Below, one piece after another: positions 25,154-33,460 of a stretch of DNA of 64,000 bases (positions within the stretch are counted from its first letter, which is position 1; every line of letters begins with the position of its first letter). Source of the DNA: JAQWRV01 sp045564915 (GTDB taxonomy: Bacteria > Pseudomonadota > Alphaproteobacteria > Rhodospirillales > Rhodospirillaceae); NCBI GenBank assembly GCA_045564915.1, contig JBJLGL010000009.1:186001-250000 (forward strand), read 5' to 3'. The notes under the pieces are model-generated. The model was not told the DNA's origin. It saw nothing but the letters and a program-made list of their open reading frames with translations, and made no database searches. Made by a program: the position numbers and the translations under genes.

Positions 25154-26239
25154 ATGAACACTCCCAAATTCCGCAAGAGTCTCGGCCGGGGACTTAACGC
25201 CCTTTTTGATGATGCAGGCACAAACGCTGACGTTTCTGATGTGGCGCAGCCGCCAAATGTCCGGTCAGAACGTGAGCTGGCATCTCCCGCAGTCCAGAGG
25301 GTAGACGGAGCAACGCATTCCGCCAAAGGCTTGGCGTATGTGCCAATAAGTGAGCTGTTCGCCTCCCCGCTGCAGCCACGAAGGGTGTTCGATCAGAGGC
25401 AGATCGATGAACTGGCGCTTTCGATCAAAGAAAAGGGCGTGCTGCAGCCCCTGCTCGTTCGGAGGGCCGGCAGTGGTTATGAGATCGTCGCTGGCGAGCG
25501 CCGCTGGCGAGCGGCCCAGCTCGCAAGGGCCCACCAAGTTCCTGTTCTGATAAGAGAGTTGAACGACACAGAGGTGCTGGAAGTTGCTCTGGTCGAAAAT
25601 CTGCAGCGCGCAGATCTGACGCCTCTAGAAGAGGCTCAGGGCTATCAGCGGCTGATAGAGGGTTTCGGCCATACCCAGGGAGCCCTAGCAAGCCTTATTG
25701 GCAAGAGTCGGGGCCACATCGCTAACATGATTCGTTTGTTAGCCTTGCCTGATGGGGTTAAGGCCTTGCTTGATGAAGGCAGCTTGACCGTCGGCCATGC
25801 ACGAGCTTTGCTGGGAATTAAGGACGCCGAGGCTCTCGCCAAACAGATCGTGAAGAAGGGCCTTTCAGTGCGGCAGGTTGAGGCTCTGGTTAGGGCTCAT
25901 GGCAAAGCTAGTAGGCCCCGTAAGTCTGAGAGAAACGGGCCCCCCACGGCAAAAGACGCAGACACACTTGCGTTGGAATCCCGCCTGGAGTCGGCCCTGG
26001 GGCTAAAAGCCGGCATCACCTTTGACGGGAAGGGAGGAAGCCTGACTCTCACCTATTCGGATCTGGAGCAGCTGGACGACCTTGTCGCGAGGCTAACCAT
26101 GAACAATGCCGGCAGCAAAACAAAGGCGGCATCAAACAGAGAAGACAAGGACCCCAATGTCCTTGATATTGAAGAGGTGCTAGCAAAGCGCGAAAAGCGA
26201 CCAGGCGCCGCGCGAAAAGAGAACAACAGCGACACCTAG
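25154..26239 (+). CDS. parB: Chromosome partitioning protein ParB (Spo0J)
   Basis: A 361-residue CTP-dependent DNA clamp that loads at parS. The N-terminal domain shows LQPRR and the CTP-binding GERRWRAAQLA. The central helix-turn-helix is around GALASLIGKSRGHIANMIRLL. The C-terminal dimer domain contains LESRLESALGLKAGITFDGKGG, with a short charged tail. It pairs with parA and with the two parS sites upstream, completing a parABS locus about 10-13 kb from the proposed origin. Confidence 0.96.
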   Translation: MNTPKFRKSLGRGLNALFDDAGTNADVSDVAQPPNVRSERELASPAVQRVDGATHSAKGLAYVPISELFASPLQPRRVFDQRQIDELALSIKEKGVLQPLLVRRAGSGYEIVAGERRWRAAQLARAHQVPVLIRELNDTEVLEVALVENLQRADLTPLEEAQGYQRLIEGFGHTQGALASLIGKSRGHIANMIRLLALPDGVKALLDEGSLTVGHARALLGIKDAEALAKQIVKKGLSVRQVEALVRAHGKASRPRKSERNGPPTAKDADTLALESRLESALGLKAGITFDGKGGSLTLTYSDLEQLDDLVARLTMNNAGSKTKAASNREDKDPNVLDIEEVLAKREKRPGAARKENNSDT

Positions 26240-26503
26240 GGGCTGGTGGTGAGGCGAGCTGCAATGGATCCTGGGGCTAACAGCTCGGAATAGCGGGCTA
26301 CCGAGAACCCTAGAAGTGTGCCGCAAGATGCTCAATAAGCCCCTGTTATTAAACATACAATTATATGCATATGCATAATTCTGTTTTGGCAGGGCGCGGC
26401 CCGGAGTGTCATGGCCCCAAGGTTGTTTTTTGTTGTGGCTGACTCTACGTAATAACGCGCTAGCCCAGGTAGAGGCCAGCAGGAGCGAAATAAATGGCCA
26501 CTC
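26240..26503. other. Intergenic region between parB and the copA promoter
   Basis: No gene is supported. An inverted repeat CGAGCTG (26255-26261) / CAGCTCG (26281-26287) with a 19-base loop lies just after parB, without a T-tract, and may mark the end of the par transcript. An AT-rich stretch with ATATGCATATGCATAA lies near 26362-26378. Confidence 0.4.
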
Positions 26504-26534
26504 TTGACCTTCCAGCATGAGGAACCTTTATAAA
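26504..26534 (+). promoter_or_regulatory. CueR/MerR-type promoter of copA
   Basis: A -35 element TTGACC (26504-26509) and a -10 element TATAAA (26529-26534) are separated by 19 bases, the long spacer typical of MerR-family promoters. Within it, ACCTTCC and GGAACCT are separated by 7 bases (26507-26527), 12 of 14 matches to the CueR operator. Transcription should begin 6-8 bases after the -10, at or next to the copA ATG (26540). Confidence 0.75.
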
Positions 26535-26539
26535 GGGGG

Positions 26540-28777
26540 ATGCCTGATGATCCCCGCCCTAGCACCCCATCGCCCCATTCTGGTTCTGTTGTATCGGATG
26601 AGGAAATTGTATTCACCCTTCATGGAATGACGTGCGGTGCTTGTGCGACACGCGCGGAAAAAATCCTGTCCGGTGTGAGGGCCGTCTCGCGTGCTGAAGT
26701 TAACTTTGCTTTGGAAAGGGCCATTGTCTATGCGCCTAGAGGCGCCGTTTCTTTTCAGGTCTTGCATGAAACTCTTTCCAAAGTAGGCTTTGTGGCCCAT
26801 CCCCTAGCGCTGGAACAGGGCTCGACGCCGACGATCGGCGGGCAAGGGAATCTTACAAATAGCTATCTCACGCTCGCATTTTCCATCCTGTTAACGCTAC
26901 CACTTGTCATGCAAATGGGCGGGCATTTTTCTCTCGCCGGCTTTCAAATATCGCCGTGGATAGAATTAGCTTTAGCTCTGCCTGTACAAATTATCGCCGG
27001 GCGGCGCTTTTATTTAGGGGCCTATAACGTAATGCGCTCCGGTTCTTGCAACATGGATGTCTTAGTAGTGATGGGCACTACAGCTGCATTCGGCTATAGC
27101 CTCTATCTGGTTCTAAGTCTTGGCAATGCATCTGAGGGCAAGCTTTACTTTGAGGCCTCGGCGGTGATTATAACGCTAGTTCTCTTGGGCAAAGTCTTAG
27201 AAGTTGGCGCCAACCGGCGCACCATTGCTGCAATAAGATCCTTAATGTCTCTGCGGCCAGACATGGCAGTGATTCAAAGGGGCCGCGACCTTGTCAAGAT
27301 CCCGAGCGATCAGGTATGCCAAGGAGATAGGGTTGTTGTCCGACCCGGAGAAAAAGTTCCCGTTGATGGGGAGGTTGAAGAGGGCTCCTCAGACTTAGAT
27401 GAAAGCCTCCTAACCGGAGAGAGCCAGCCCACCCAAAAAACAATTGGAGACAAGGTTACTGGGGGCTCAATAAACGGGACAGGCCGCCTCACAATTCGTG
27501 CAACCCGCGTTGGTCAGGAATCAACATTAGCTAGTATTATTCGGAGGGTTGAGCATGCACAAAGCGGCAAGCCGCCTGTGCAGCGACTAGTTGATCGGGT
27601 TGCCGCAGTGTTTGTCCCAATTATTATTGTGATCGCTGTGGCCACTTTTCTTGGTTGGTTTGTAAGCGGGGGTGCGTTTGAAAAGAGTCTTGTTAGCGCT
27701 ATTTCAGTCTTGGTGATTGCCTGCCCTTGTGCCCTCGGTCTCGCAACACCAACGGCTATTGCTACGGGGACCGGCGCAGCTGCACGGGCCGGCATTTTAA
27801 TCAAAGATATTGAAGTTTTAGACCGGGCCCGCAAGGTTGATACTGTCATTTTTGACAAGACTGGCACAGTGACGGAAGGCCAACCAACGGTGGTTGATAT
27901 ACATATGATCAACGGCCAAGAGCGCTCGGCTATAGGCCTAGCGGCGGCGGTTCAACAAGGCAGTGAACACCCATTTGCTAAAGCGATGATTGCGTTGGCC
28001 GACTTACGCGGTGTTAGAATTGGGCCTGTCTCTGATTTTCAAAGCGTCACCGGCCGAGGTGTGTCGGGCATGGTCACAGGCCGCTCGGTCTTACTTGGCA
28101 ACAAGGCGTTTCTAGAAGAGCGAAATGTTGCAATGGAGCACGTTAAGCCCAAACTCGATGCCGTGTATGCCGCTTCCCAAACTGTGGTGTGGATGGCGGT
28201 CGATGGGTCAGCCGTTGCTTTGTTTGCATTAGCGGATCCTATTCGCTCCGAAGCCAAGGCTGCTATCCGGAGTCTCTCCCGCCTTGGGATTGCGTCTCAC
28301 CTCTTGTCAGGTGACGCACAACCCGTAGCCGAAGCAGTCGCAAGAAAACTGGGCATTAGTGAGGTGCGCGGCGGCGCATGCCCAAAAGATAAGGCTGACA
28401 CAGTCTACAAACTTTGCGCCGATGGTCATGTGGTTGCCATGATAGGTGACGGCATAAACGATGCTGCTGCGTTGGCTGAGGCGGATATTGGCATTGCTAT
28501 GGGTTCTGGCACAGACATTGCTATGGAAGCCTCGGCAGTAACCCTTATGCGACCAGACCCAAGGTTGGTTGCTAGCGTTTTCGACATAAGCCAAGCCACC
28601 TGGCGGAAGGTTCAACAGAACCTATTTTGGGCATTTATCTACAACATAATTGGCATCCCGCTCGCGGCTTTTGGATATCTCAGCCCAGCGGTAGCTGGCG
28701 CAGCTATGGCCTTATCAAGCGTCAGTGTGGTCACTAACTCTCTACTCTTGCGCAACTGGCGGCCTCAATTAAACTAA
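26540..28777 (+). CDS. copA: Copper-exporting P1B-type ATPase CopA
   Basis: A 745-residue Cu(I) efflux pump of the inner membrane. One N-terminal metal-binding domain contains GMTCGACA (29-36). The metal-site CPC is near residue 395, the phosphorylation motif DKTGTVTEG near 439, with LLTGES, SEHPFAKA and MIGDGINDAAAL. The ATG at 26540 must be the start because TAA lies in frame at 26531-26533 and no later start precedes the metal-binding domain. Purines GGGGG directly abut the ATG, too close for a normal Shine-Dalgarno sequence. No copper chaperone or CueR gene is nearby. Confidence 0.96.
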   Translation: MPDDPRPSTPSPHSGSVVSDEEIVFTLHGMTCGACATRAEKILSGVRAVSRAEVNFALERAIVYAPRGAVSFQVLHETLSKVGFVAHPLALEQGSTPTIGGQGNLTNSYLTLAFSILLTLPLVMQMGGHFSLAGFQISPWIELALALPVQIIAGRRFYLGAYNVMRSGSCNMDVLVVMGTTAAFGYSLYLVLSLGNASEGKLYFEASAVIITLVLLGKVLEVGANRRTIAAIRSLMSLRPDMAVIQRGRDLVKIPSDQVCQGDRVVVRPGEKVPVDGEVEEGSSDLDESLLTGESQPTQKTIGDKVTGGSINGTGRLTIRATRVGQESTLASIIRRVEHAQSGKPPVQRLVDRVAAVFVPIIIVIAVATFLGWFVSGGAFEKSLVSAISVLVIACPCALGLATPTAIATGTGAAARAGILIKDIEVLDRARKVDTVIFDKTGTVTEGQPTVVDIHMINGQERSAIGLAAAVQQGSEHPFAKAMIALADLRGVRIGPVSDFQSVTGRGVSGMVTGRSVLLGNKAFLEERNVAMEHVKPKLDAVYAASQTVVWMAVDGSAVALFALADPIRSEAKAAIRSLSRLGIASHLLSGDAQPVAEAVARKLGISEVRGGACPKDKADTVYKLCADGHVVAMIGDGINDAAALAEADIGIAMGSGTDIAMEASAVTLMRPDPRLVASVFDISQATWRKVQQNLFWAFIYNIIGIPLAAFGYLSPAVAGAAMALSSVSVVTNSLLLRNWRPQLN

Positions 28778-28795
28778 CCGCCATAGATAGTATTC

Positions 28796-29791
28796 TTATG
28801 GCTTGGGTTTAGCCGCATCATATCCTTTTTTTAGATCTGAGACGAGAGCTGCAACGGACTGCACCGTGTTGATAGTGCGCAAGCCCTGCCCGGCAGAAAA
28901 AATGTCCCGCCATGCTTTTGGTTCTTCTGATTCAGAGCTATTCTTTGCTCGACTATCGAATCGCTTTTCTTCACGGACGCCTAGATTGTCTGGGTTGAGT
29001 CCAGCATTTTCGATAGATGGGCGCAAATAGTTCGCAGGCACACCAGTGAAGTGTGCTGTAATAAATATATCCTCCTCAGTTGAATCTACCAGCATTTGCT
29101 TATACTTGTCGCTTGCCATGCTTTCGTTCGTAGGAATAAAGCGCGTTCCCAGATAAGCGAAGTCAGCACCCAAAACCTCGGCAGCGCGTATTCCCTGGCC
29201 GTCCACAATGCCACCACCAAGAATAATTGGACCGTCGAAAAAACTGCGCACCGCCGGCAAAAAGGAAAAGCCAGTCACAAAACCTGTATGTCCTCCTGCA
29301 CCCGAAGACACCAAGACCAGCCCATCTGCCCCAGCTTCAGCTGCTTTCTTGGCGTAGGCTACAGAATTGACGTCGGCAAATACCAGTCCACCATAGTCAT
29401 GCACTTGTTTAATTACTCGGCGAGGGGAACCGAGCGCTGTAATAACGATGTCTGGTTTGTATTTTTGTACTAGTGCCAGGTCTTTTTCAAAGCGCTCAAA
29501 GCTACGATGCACGATTAGGTTAGCCGCCCAGGGAGCCACCTTCCCAGGAGAGCCTTTCTCTGCCTCCTTAAGTTCGGCTGTTATCTGTTCAAACCAACTC
29601 TCTAGAATTTCTATCGGGCGTGCGTTCATGGTTGGGAAGGAGCCGACTACGCCAGCCTTACACGCTGCTATAACTAATTCGGGACCAGATACTAAAAACA
29701 TCGGCGCTTGAAATGCCGGCACGACAAGCCGCTTCTTGATGGCGGCAATACGGTCGCCGACTGAAACGGTAGAGCTTGTCCTATCCACCAT
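28796..29791 (-). CDS. Nitronate monooxygenase-like flavin enzyme
   Basis: A 331-residue FMN TIM barrel of the nitronate monooxygenase / 2-nitropropane dioxygenase family. It shows PAFQAPMFLVSGPELVIAAC, DIVITALGSPRRVI, EAGADGLVLVSSGAGGHTG with the family histidine, and LGGGIVDGQGIRAAEVLGADFAYLGTRF for phosphate binding. The usual reaction is oxidation of alkyl nitronates or propionate-3-nitronate; some relatives are enoyl reductases. It overlaps the end of the acyl-CoA ligase gene by 11 bases, so it probably acts in the same pathway. It converges on copA with 18 bases between. Confidence 0.88.
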   Translation of the reverse strand: MVDRTSSTVSVGDRIAAIKKRLVVPAFQAPMFLVSGPELVIAACKAGVVGSFPTMNARPIEILESWFEQITAELKEAEKGSPGKVAPWAANLIVHRSFERFEKDLALVQKYKPDIVITALGSPRRVIKQVHDYGGLVFADVNSVAYAKKAAEAGADGLVLVSSGAGGHTGFVTGFSFLPAVRSFFDGPIILGGGIVDGQGIRAAEVLGADFAYLGTRFIPTNESMASDKYKQMLVDSTEEDIFITAHFTGVPANYLRPSIENAGLNPDNLGVREEKRFDSRAKNSSESEEPKAWRDIFSAGQGLRTINTVQSVAALVSDLKKGYDAAKPKP

Positions 29792-31337
29792 ACATTTTTC
29801 TCAATTCTGTTTTTAGAACCTTGCCCTGGCCACTGCGGGGCAGCTCATCTGTAATAGACATGAACTTTGGCACTTTGTAACGCGCGAGTTTATCACGGCA
29901 TCGTTCTTGCACCGTCTCTAAGCTTAATTGCGTTCCTTCCTTTAATACAATCACGGCATATCCAACTTCACCCCACTGCTCGTCGGCAACACCGATTACA
30001 GCGGACTGGCTGATTTCTGGGAAAGCAGACAATACGTTCTCAATTTCTGCTGGGTACACGTTTTCTCCGCCGGAGATGTACATGTCCTTCTTGCGGTCAA
30101 TAATGTATAGAGCGCCCTCATTGTCGAGACAGCCTATGTCTCCAGTCTTGTACCAGCCGTCGGCTGTGTGTGCTGCAGCGGTGAGGTCCGGCGCATCCCA
30201 ATATCCCGGGGTGACCCCACGACTCTTAATTTGAATTTCACCCGATACGTTGGCAGCAACGGCGATATTATCTTCGTCGACAACACGAATCTCAGTGCCG
30301 CGCACTGCAAATCCGACAGAGCCTAATTTCTTGCGGGCCAGCTCTGGCGCTAGAGTGGCAACACCGAATACCTCAGTCATGCCATAGGAATTGCATAAGA
30401 TCATGCCCTTGCTTTGGAACTTCGTCAGCAATTCCTCTGTAACTGGCGCGCCGCCCACGCCCGCCCGTTCAACCGTGGTGAAACTTGCGGCCTCAAACCC
30501 ATCGCACTGCGCCATCATTTGAAATTGAACCGGAACGCCCAAGGTATGCGTGATCCCAAGATTAGAATCCGACAAGTATCCAAGAGCAGCGACTGGGTCC
30601 CAGTGCCTAAGGATGTGCACAGTGCCACCATAGTAAAACAAGGGAAGTGCGAAAGAGTTTAGCCCCGCTGTATGAAACATGGGCGCGGCGGTCATAGTGC
30701 GGGTGCTGCGCCCCAGGTTGGTGTGCAGAGCCTGGCTGACAGACATGGCCTGCATTCGCCAGGTGCTGATTACGCCTTTCGGCTTGCCGGTAGTGCCTGA
30801 TGTGTAAAGCAAAGTGGTAATAGCATCTAGCTGAGGCGTAACAAACTTCTCGCAAGGAGGTGCTGCAATTATGTCATTCTCGAATGGACTAGTTGCGTTA
30901 TCCTCGTCGCGCCACCAAACCGGCAGGCTTAGGTCTGCGACCAGGGTCTCAAAGGCGCGATCAGTGATTGCAACTTTCGGCGTTGCATCGGCGGCAATAG
31001 CTTTAATTTCTGGCGGCGATAGGCGCCAGTTGATGGGCATATAAGCTGCGCCTAATTGCCAGCAGGCAAAGAGAATTTGGTAAAGATCGGATGAGTTGTA
31101 AGCTACAACCATCACGCGATCGCGCGGACCAACGCTATAAGTGCTGCTCAGTATTGATGCAATCCGCTTAGAGCGATCATACATCTCGCCATACGTGGTG
31201 CGGCGCTCGGTTTTGAGGCTTCCCACGCGCAGGTCAACAACTGCTATGTCATCTGGGTATTCCAGCACACGCGCTTCTAGCCAGTTGCCCATGAGGGGCT
31301 TTAGGGCGTCATCATCAAGTGCGCCACTAGAAATCAT
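29781..31337 (-). CDS. AMP-dependent acyl-CoA synthetase/ligase
   Basis: A 518-residue adenylate-forming enzyme that activates a carboxylic acid as an acyl-CoA. Visible are the P-loop-like LYTSGTTGKPKG, the adenylate motif NSYGMTE, WYKTGDIG, the hinge region DRKKDMYISGGENVYPAEIE, and the catalytic lysine in RSGQGKVLK near the end. The substrate (fatty, aryl or other acid) cannot be told. It lies 23 bases downstream of a porin gene and overlaps the nitronate monooxygenase-like gene, giving a three-gene cassette. Confidence 0.93.
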   Translation of the reverse strand: MISSGALDDDALKPLMGNWLEARVLEYPDDIAVVDLRVGSLKTERRTTYGEMYDRSKRIASILSSTYSVGPRDRVMVVAYNSSDLYQILFACWQLGAAYMPINWRLSPPEIKAIAADATPKVAITDRAFETLVADLSLPVWWRDEDNATSPFENDIIAAPPCEKFVTPQLDAITTLLYTSGTTGKPKGVISTWRMQAMSVSQALHTNLGRSTRTMTAAPMFHTAGLNSFALPLFYYGGTVHILRHWDPVAALGYLSDSNLGITHTLGVPVQFQMMAQCDGFEAASFTTVERAGVGGAPVTEELLTKFQSKGMILCNSYGMTEVFGVATLAPELARKKLGSVGFAVRGTEIRVVDEDNIAVAANVSGEIQIKSRGVTPGYWDAPDLTAAAHTADGWYKTGDIGCLDNEGALYIIDRKKDMYISGGENVYPAEIENVLSAFPEISQSAVIGVADEQWGEVGYAVIVLKEGTQLSLETVQERCRDKLARYKVPKFMSITDELPRSGQGKVLKTELRKMYGG

Positions 31338-31360
31338 ATCTATGCAGGATCCGGCCCCAA

Positions 31361-32407
31361 TTAGAACCTAAGGATAGTAGAGCTAATTACGCCCACATCA
31401 TTGAAATTTGGACCACCGGCAGGTTCCTGACTAACCCAGAATCCCGATAGACCCAGTTTAATGCCGCGCACCAGAATGTAAGAAGCTTCTAACTTAACCT
31501 GGTCAATACTGTCTTTTACTGGTGCGTTAGGCGCCGCCTCTGCTCGAACCCGAAAGTAAGAAGCACCAACCCCTATTGGGCCGAACTCATATGTGGTCGC
31601 CAAACCAGCCGCGGTAGAATGGATCTCGTCATTGGGGGCTGAACGGATAAAAGTACCACCAACGGTATAACCGCCGGCTTCGACTTGGGCGCTGACATTC
31701 CAGGCCTTCTCGCCATCGTTATCATTAGTGCTGGACTGGCTCTTGAAATAACCACCTACTATGCCCACCGCGCTGCGCCCTATCCTGCCCTCCCAGGCAC
31801 TAGAGATTTCCCATGCATTATTATCGTTAGATGCCTTGTCGAAAAAACCGTCTTCCCCTTGGGTTGTGGTCGGAAAATAGTTAGCGCCTATGGTAAGGCC
31901 TGCAATGGCTGGTGATTCATAACCAACCTGAAACGCATCACCTGTGAAGCGTTCGAATGTCATGATTTCCTTTACCTTAATAGAGGTGCGCTGCGGCACA
32001 GCACGGCCGACTATTTCATCGTCTTCGTAAGAAACGAATGGTGTTTCGTAGCCAAAGTTGTGATTAAACCCCTCAACTTCGCCCAGGCGCAACTTGCCGA
32101 ACGCTGTTTGGATATCAATGAATTGCTCGTCAGCTTCGCCACTGTTTTTATTTTCCGCACGCATCTCAATCTTTGCAGAGATCTTAATGCCATTGTCGAG
32201 CACGGTATTTCCTGAGAAGTAAACCTCCACGTCAGATAGCGCACCGGTTGCATTCAGATTTTCGCCGGGCAACTCGTCAGCATCCACGATAAAAAAATAC
32301 TGTTCCATCTTGCCGCCTATGGCCAGCCGGATCTGTTCGGCGGCCAAAAGTACGGAAGGTGACGAAGCTGATAGCAACGCTAAAACAAAGCACAATAGCC
32401 TTTTCAT
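31361..32407 (-). CDS. Outer-membrane porin
   Basis: A 348-residue Gram-negative porin. It has a signal peptide (MKRLLCFVLALLSASS, cleaved near 22-23 after LLAA), alternating beta-strand composition (for example FDKASNDNNAWEISSAW), and the terminal phenylalanine (STILRF) needed for outer-membrane assembly. It is the first gene of the minus-strand cassette with the ligase and nitronate monooxygenase-like genes, which suggests it admits their substrate. Pore selectivity is not predictable. Confidence 0.9.
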   Translation of the reverse strand: MKRLLCFVLALLSASSPSVLLAAEQIRLAIGGKMEQYFFIVDADELPGENLNATGALSDVEVYFSGNTVLDNGIKISAKIEMRAENKNSGEADEQFIDIQTAFGKLRLGEVEGFNHNFGYETPFVSYEDDEIVGRAVPQRTSIKVKEIMTFERFTGDAFQVGYESPAIAGLTIGANYFPTTTQGEDGFFDKASNDNNAWEISSAWEGRIGRSAVGIVGGYFKSQSSTNDNDGEKAWNVSAQVEAGGYTVGGTFIRSAPNDEIHSTAAGLATTYEFGPIGVGASYFRVRAEAAPNAPVKDSIDQVKLEASYILVRGIKLGLSGFWVSQEPAGGPNFNDVGVISSTILRF

Positions 32408-32765
32408 GACCCCTCAAGCCCATATGTTAAAGCTGTGAGGGTTTCTAATGAGTAGTTAAAAACCTTGCAACCATAGAGTGGTTACAGTTTTGTTTCATGC
32501 GGCTACGGGAGGGGGCAAAGATGTTATGTCTCTGTTTTTTATAGCATTTTTTGGAAATATAAGCTTCCTGTCGACTTAGAAGAAAAGCCATTGAAAGCAA
32601 TTAGGGGGCCTTACGAGAGAAAACGGAAGGCAGTCCCCCAACCTTTCTGACTGGCGCGGCCCTAAACATAGCATTTCGAGGCTCTACGGGGCCAAAAGGA
32701 CCGGGAGGTAATGCTTAATTACGGCAAGGCCTTTTGTTAAATGTCGTTTCTGGGGATAGTGGCCA
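32408..32765. other. Intergenic region between divergent porin and DUF3576 genes
   Basis: No gene is supported. It must hold the porin promoter. An imperfect stem pairs GGGGGCCTT (32604-32612) with AAGG (27-30) and CCCCC (32635-32639), with a 4-base bulge; its role is unknown. Confidence 0.4.
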
Positions 32766-32795
32766 TTGTCCCGGGGGTAGAGGGTTGGCTATAAA
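32766..32795 (+). promoter_or_regulatory. Probable sigma-70 promoter of the DUF3576-leuS operon
   Basis: TTGTCC (32766-32771) and TATAAA (32790-32795) are separated by 18 bases. The start would be near 32802, giving a leader of about 34 bases that contains AGGAGA 8 bases before the ATG at 32836. Confidence 0.5.
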
Positions 32796-32835
32796 GCGCT
32801 GACAGTTAGCACCTAATTTCTAGGAGACGCCCTGA

Positions 32836-33372
32836 ATGACCCACGACCCCTTTGCTACATTCGTGCGGTCCCTTGCCCTGCCCTGCGGGCTGGCACTGGC
32901 TCTCGCGGCCTGTTCCGGCAACGGCAATGACGGCTCGACCTATCGCACCTCCCCGGAATTTCGATCTGACTCCCCTCCTCCGGAAAGCACTCTTGGCATT
33001 ACTCTTTTTGGGAATCCCGAGTCCGATGGTAGCGAAGGGGCGGTGGCAGTAAATGCATTCTTATGGAGGGCCTCTCTGGACACGATTTCTTTCATGCCAC
33101 TAGCTTCCGCTGATCCATTCGGCGGAGTCATTATTACAGATTGGTATGCTCCACCTGAAACCCCCGGGGAGCGCTTTAAAGTCAACATGTATATACTCGG
33201 GCGCTCGCTAAGGGCTGATGGCCTTAAAGTGTCTGTCTTCCGCCAAACCGAAGGTGTTGGTGGGATTTGGGCTGATGCGCCTGTGGGGGCGGATGTGCCG
33301 GCGGAATTCGAGGAAGCGGTGTTGACCCGTGCGCGTCAGTTGCGCATGCAGGCTGTGTCTGAAGAAGGTTGA
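32836..33372 (+). CDS. DUF3576 domain lipoprotein
   Basis: A 178-residue predicted lipoprotein: hydrophobic signal and a lipobox LAAC with the lipidated cysteine at 26. The mature part contains GITLFGNPESDGSEGAVAVNAFLWRASLDTISFMPLASADPFGG, characteristic of DUF3576, whose function is unknown. The gene is regularly found upstream of leuS and lptE in Alphaproteobacteria, so a role in the cell envelope is plausible but only inferred. Confidence 0.88.
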   Translation: MTHDPFATFVRSLALPCGLALALAACSGNGNDGSTYRTSPEFRSDSPPPESTLGITLFGNPESDGSEGAVAVNAFLWRASLDTISFMPLASADPFGGVIITDWYAPPETPGERFKVNMYILGRSLRADGLKVSVFRQTEGVGGIWADAPVGADVPAEFEEAVLTRARQLRMQAVSEEG

Positions 33373-33380
33373 ACTAACAC

Positions 33381-33414
33381 CACACAATAAAATGTGTGCC
33401 AAACCTGTTTTTGG
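33381..33414 (+). terminator. Two short tandem hairpins between DUF3576 and leuS
   Basis: CACACA/TGTGTG with a 6-base loop (33381-33398) is followed directly by CCAAA/TTTGG with a 6-base loop (33399-33414). Only short T-runs follow, so termination would be weak or partial. Confidence 0.3.
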
Positions 33415-33460
33415 TGCCTTTATGTTTCCTGTTCTGACTGTTATCCCTTAGCTTTTTCCC

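Noticed and set aside
28782..28802. GCCATA/TATGGC inverted repeat between copA and the nitronate monooxygenase-like gene
   Set aside because: Six base pairs with a 9-base loop and no T-tract; not enough for a bidirectional terminator.
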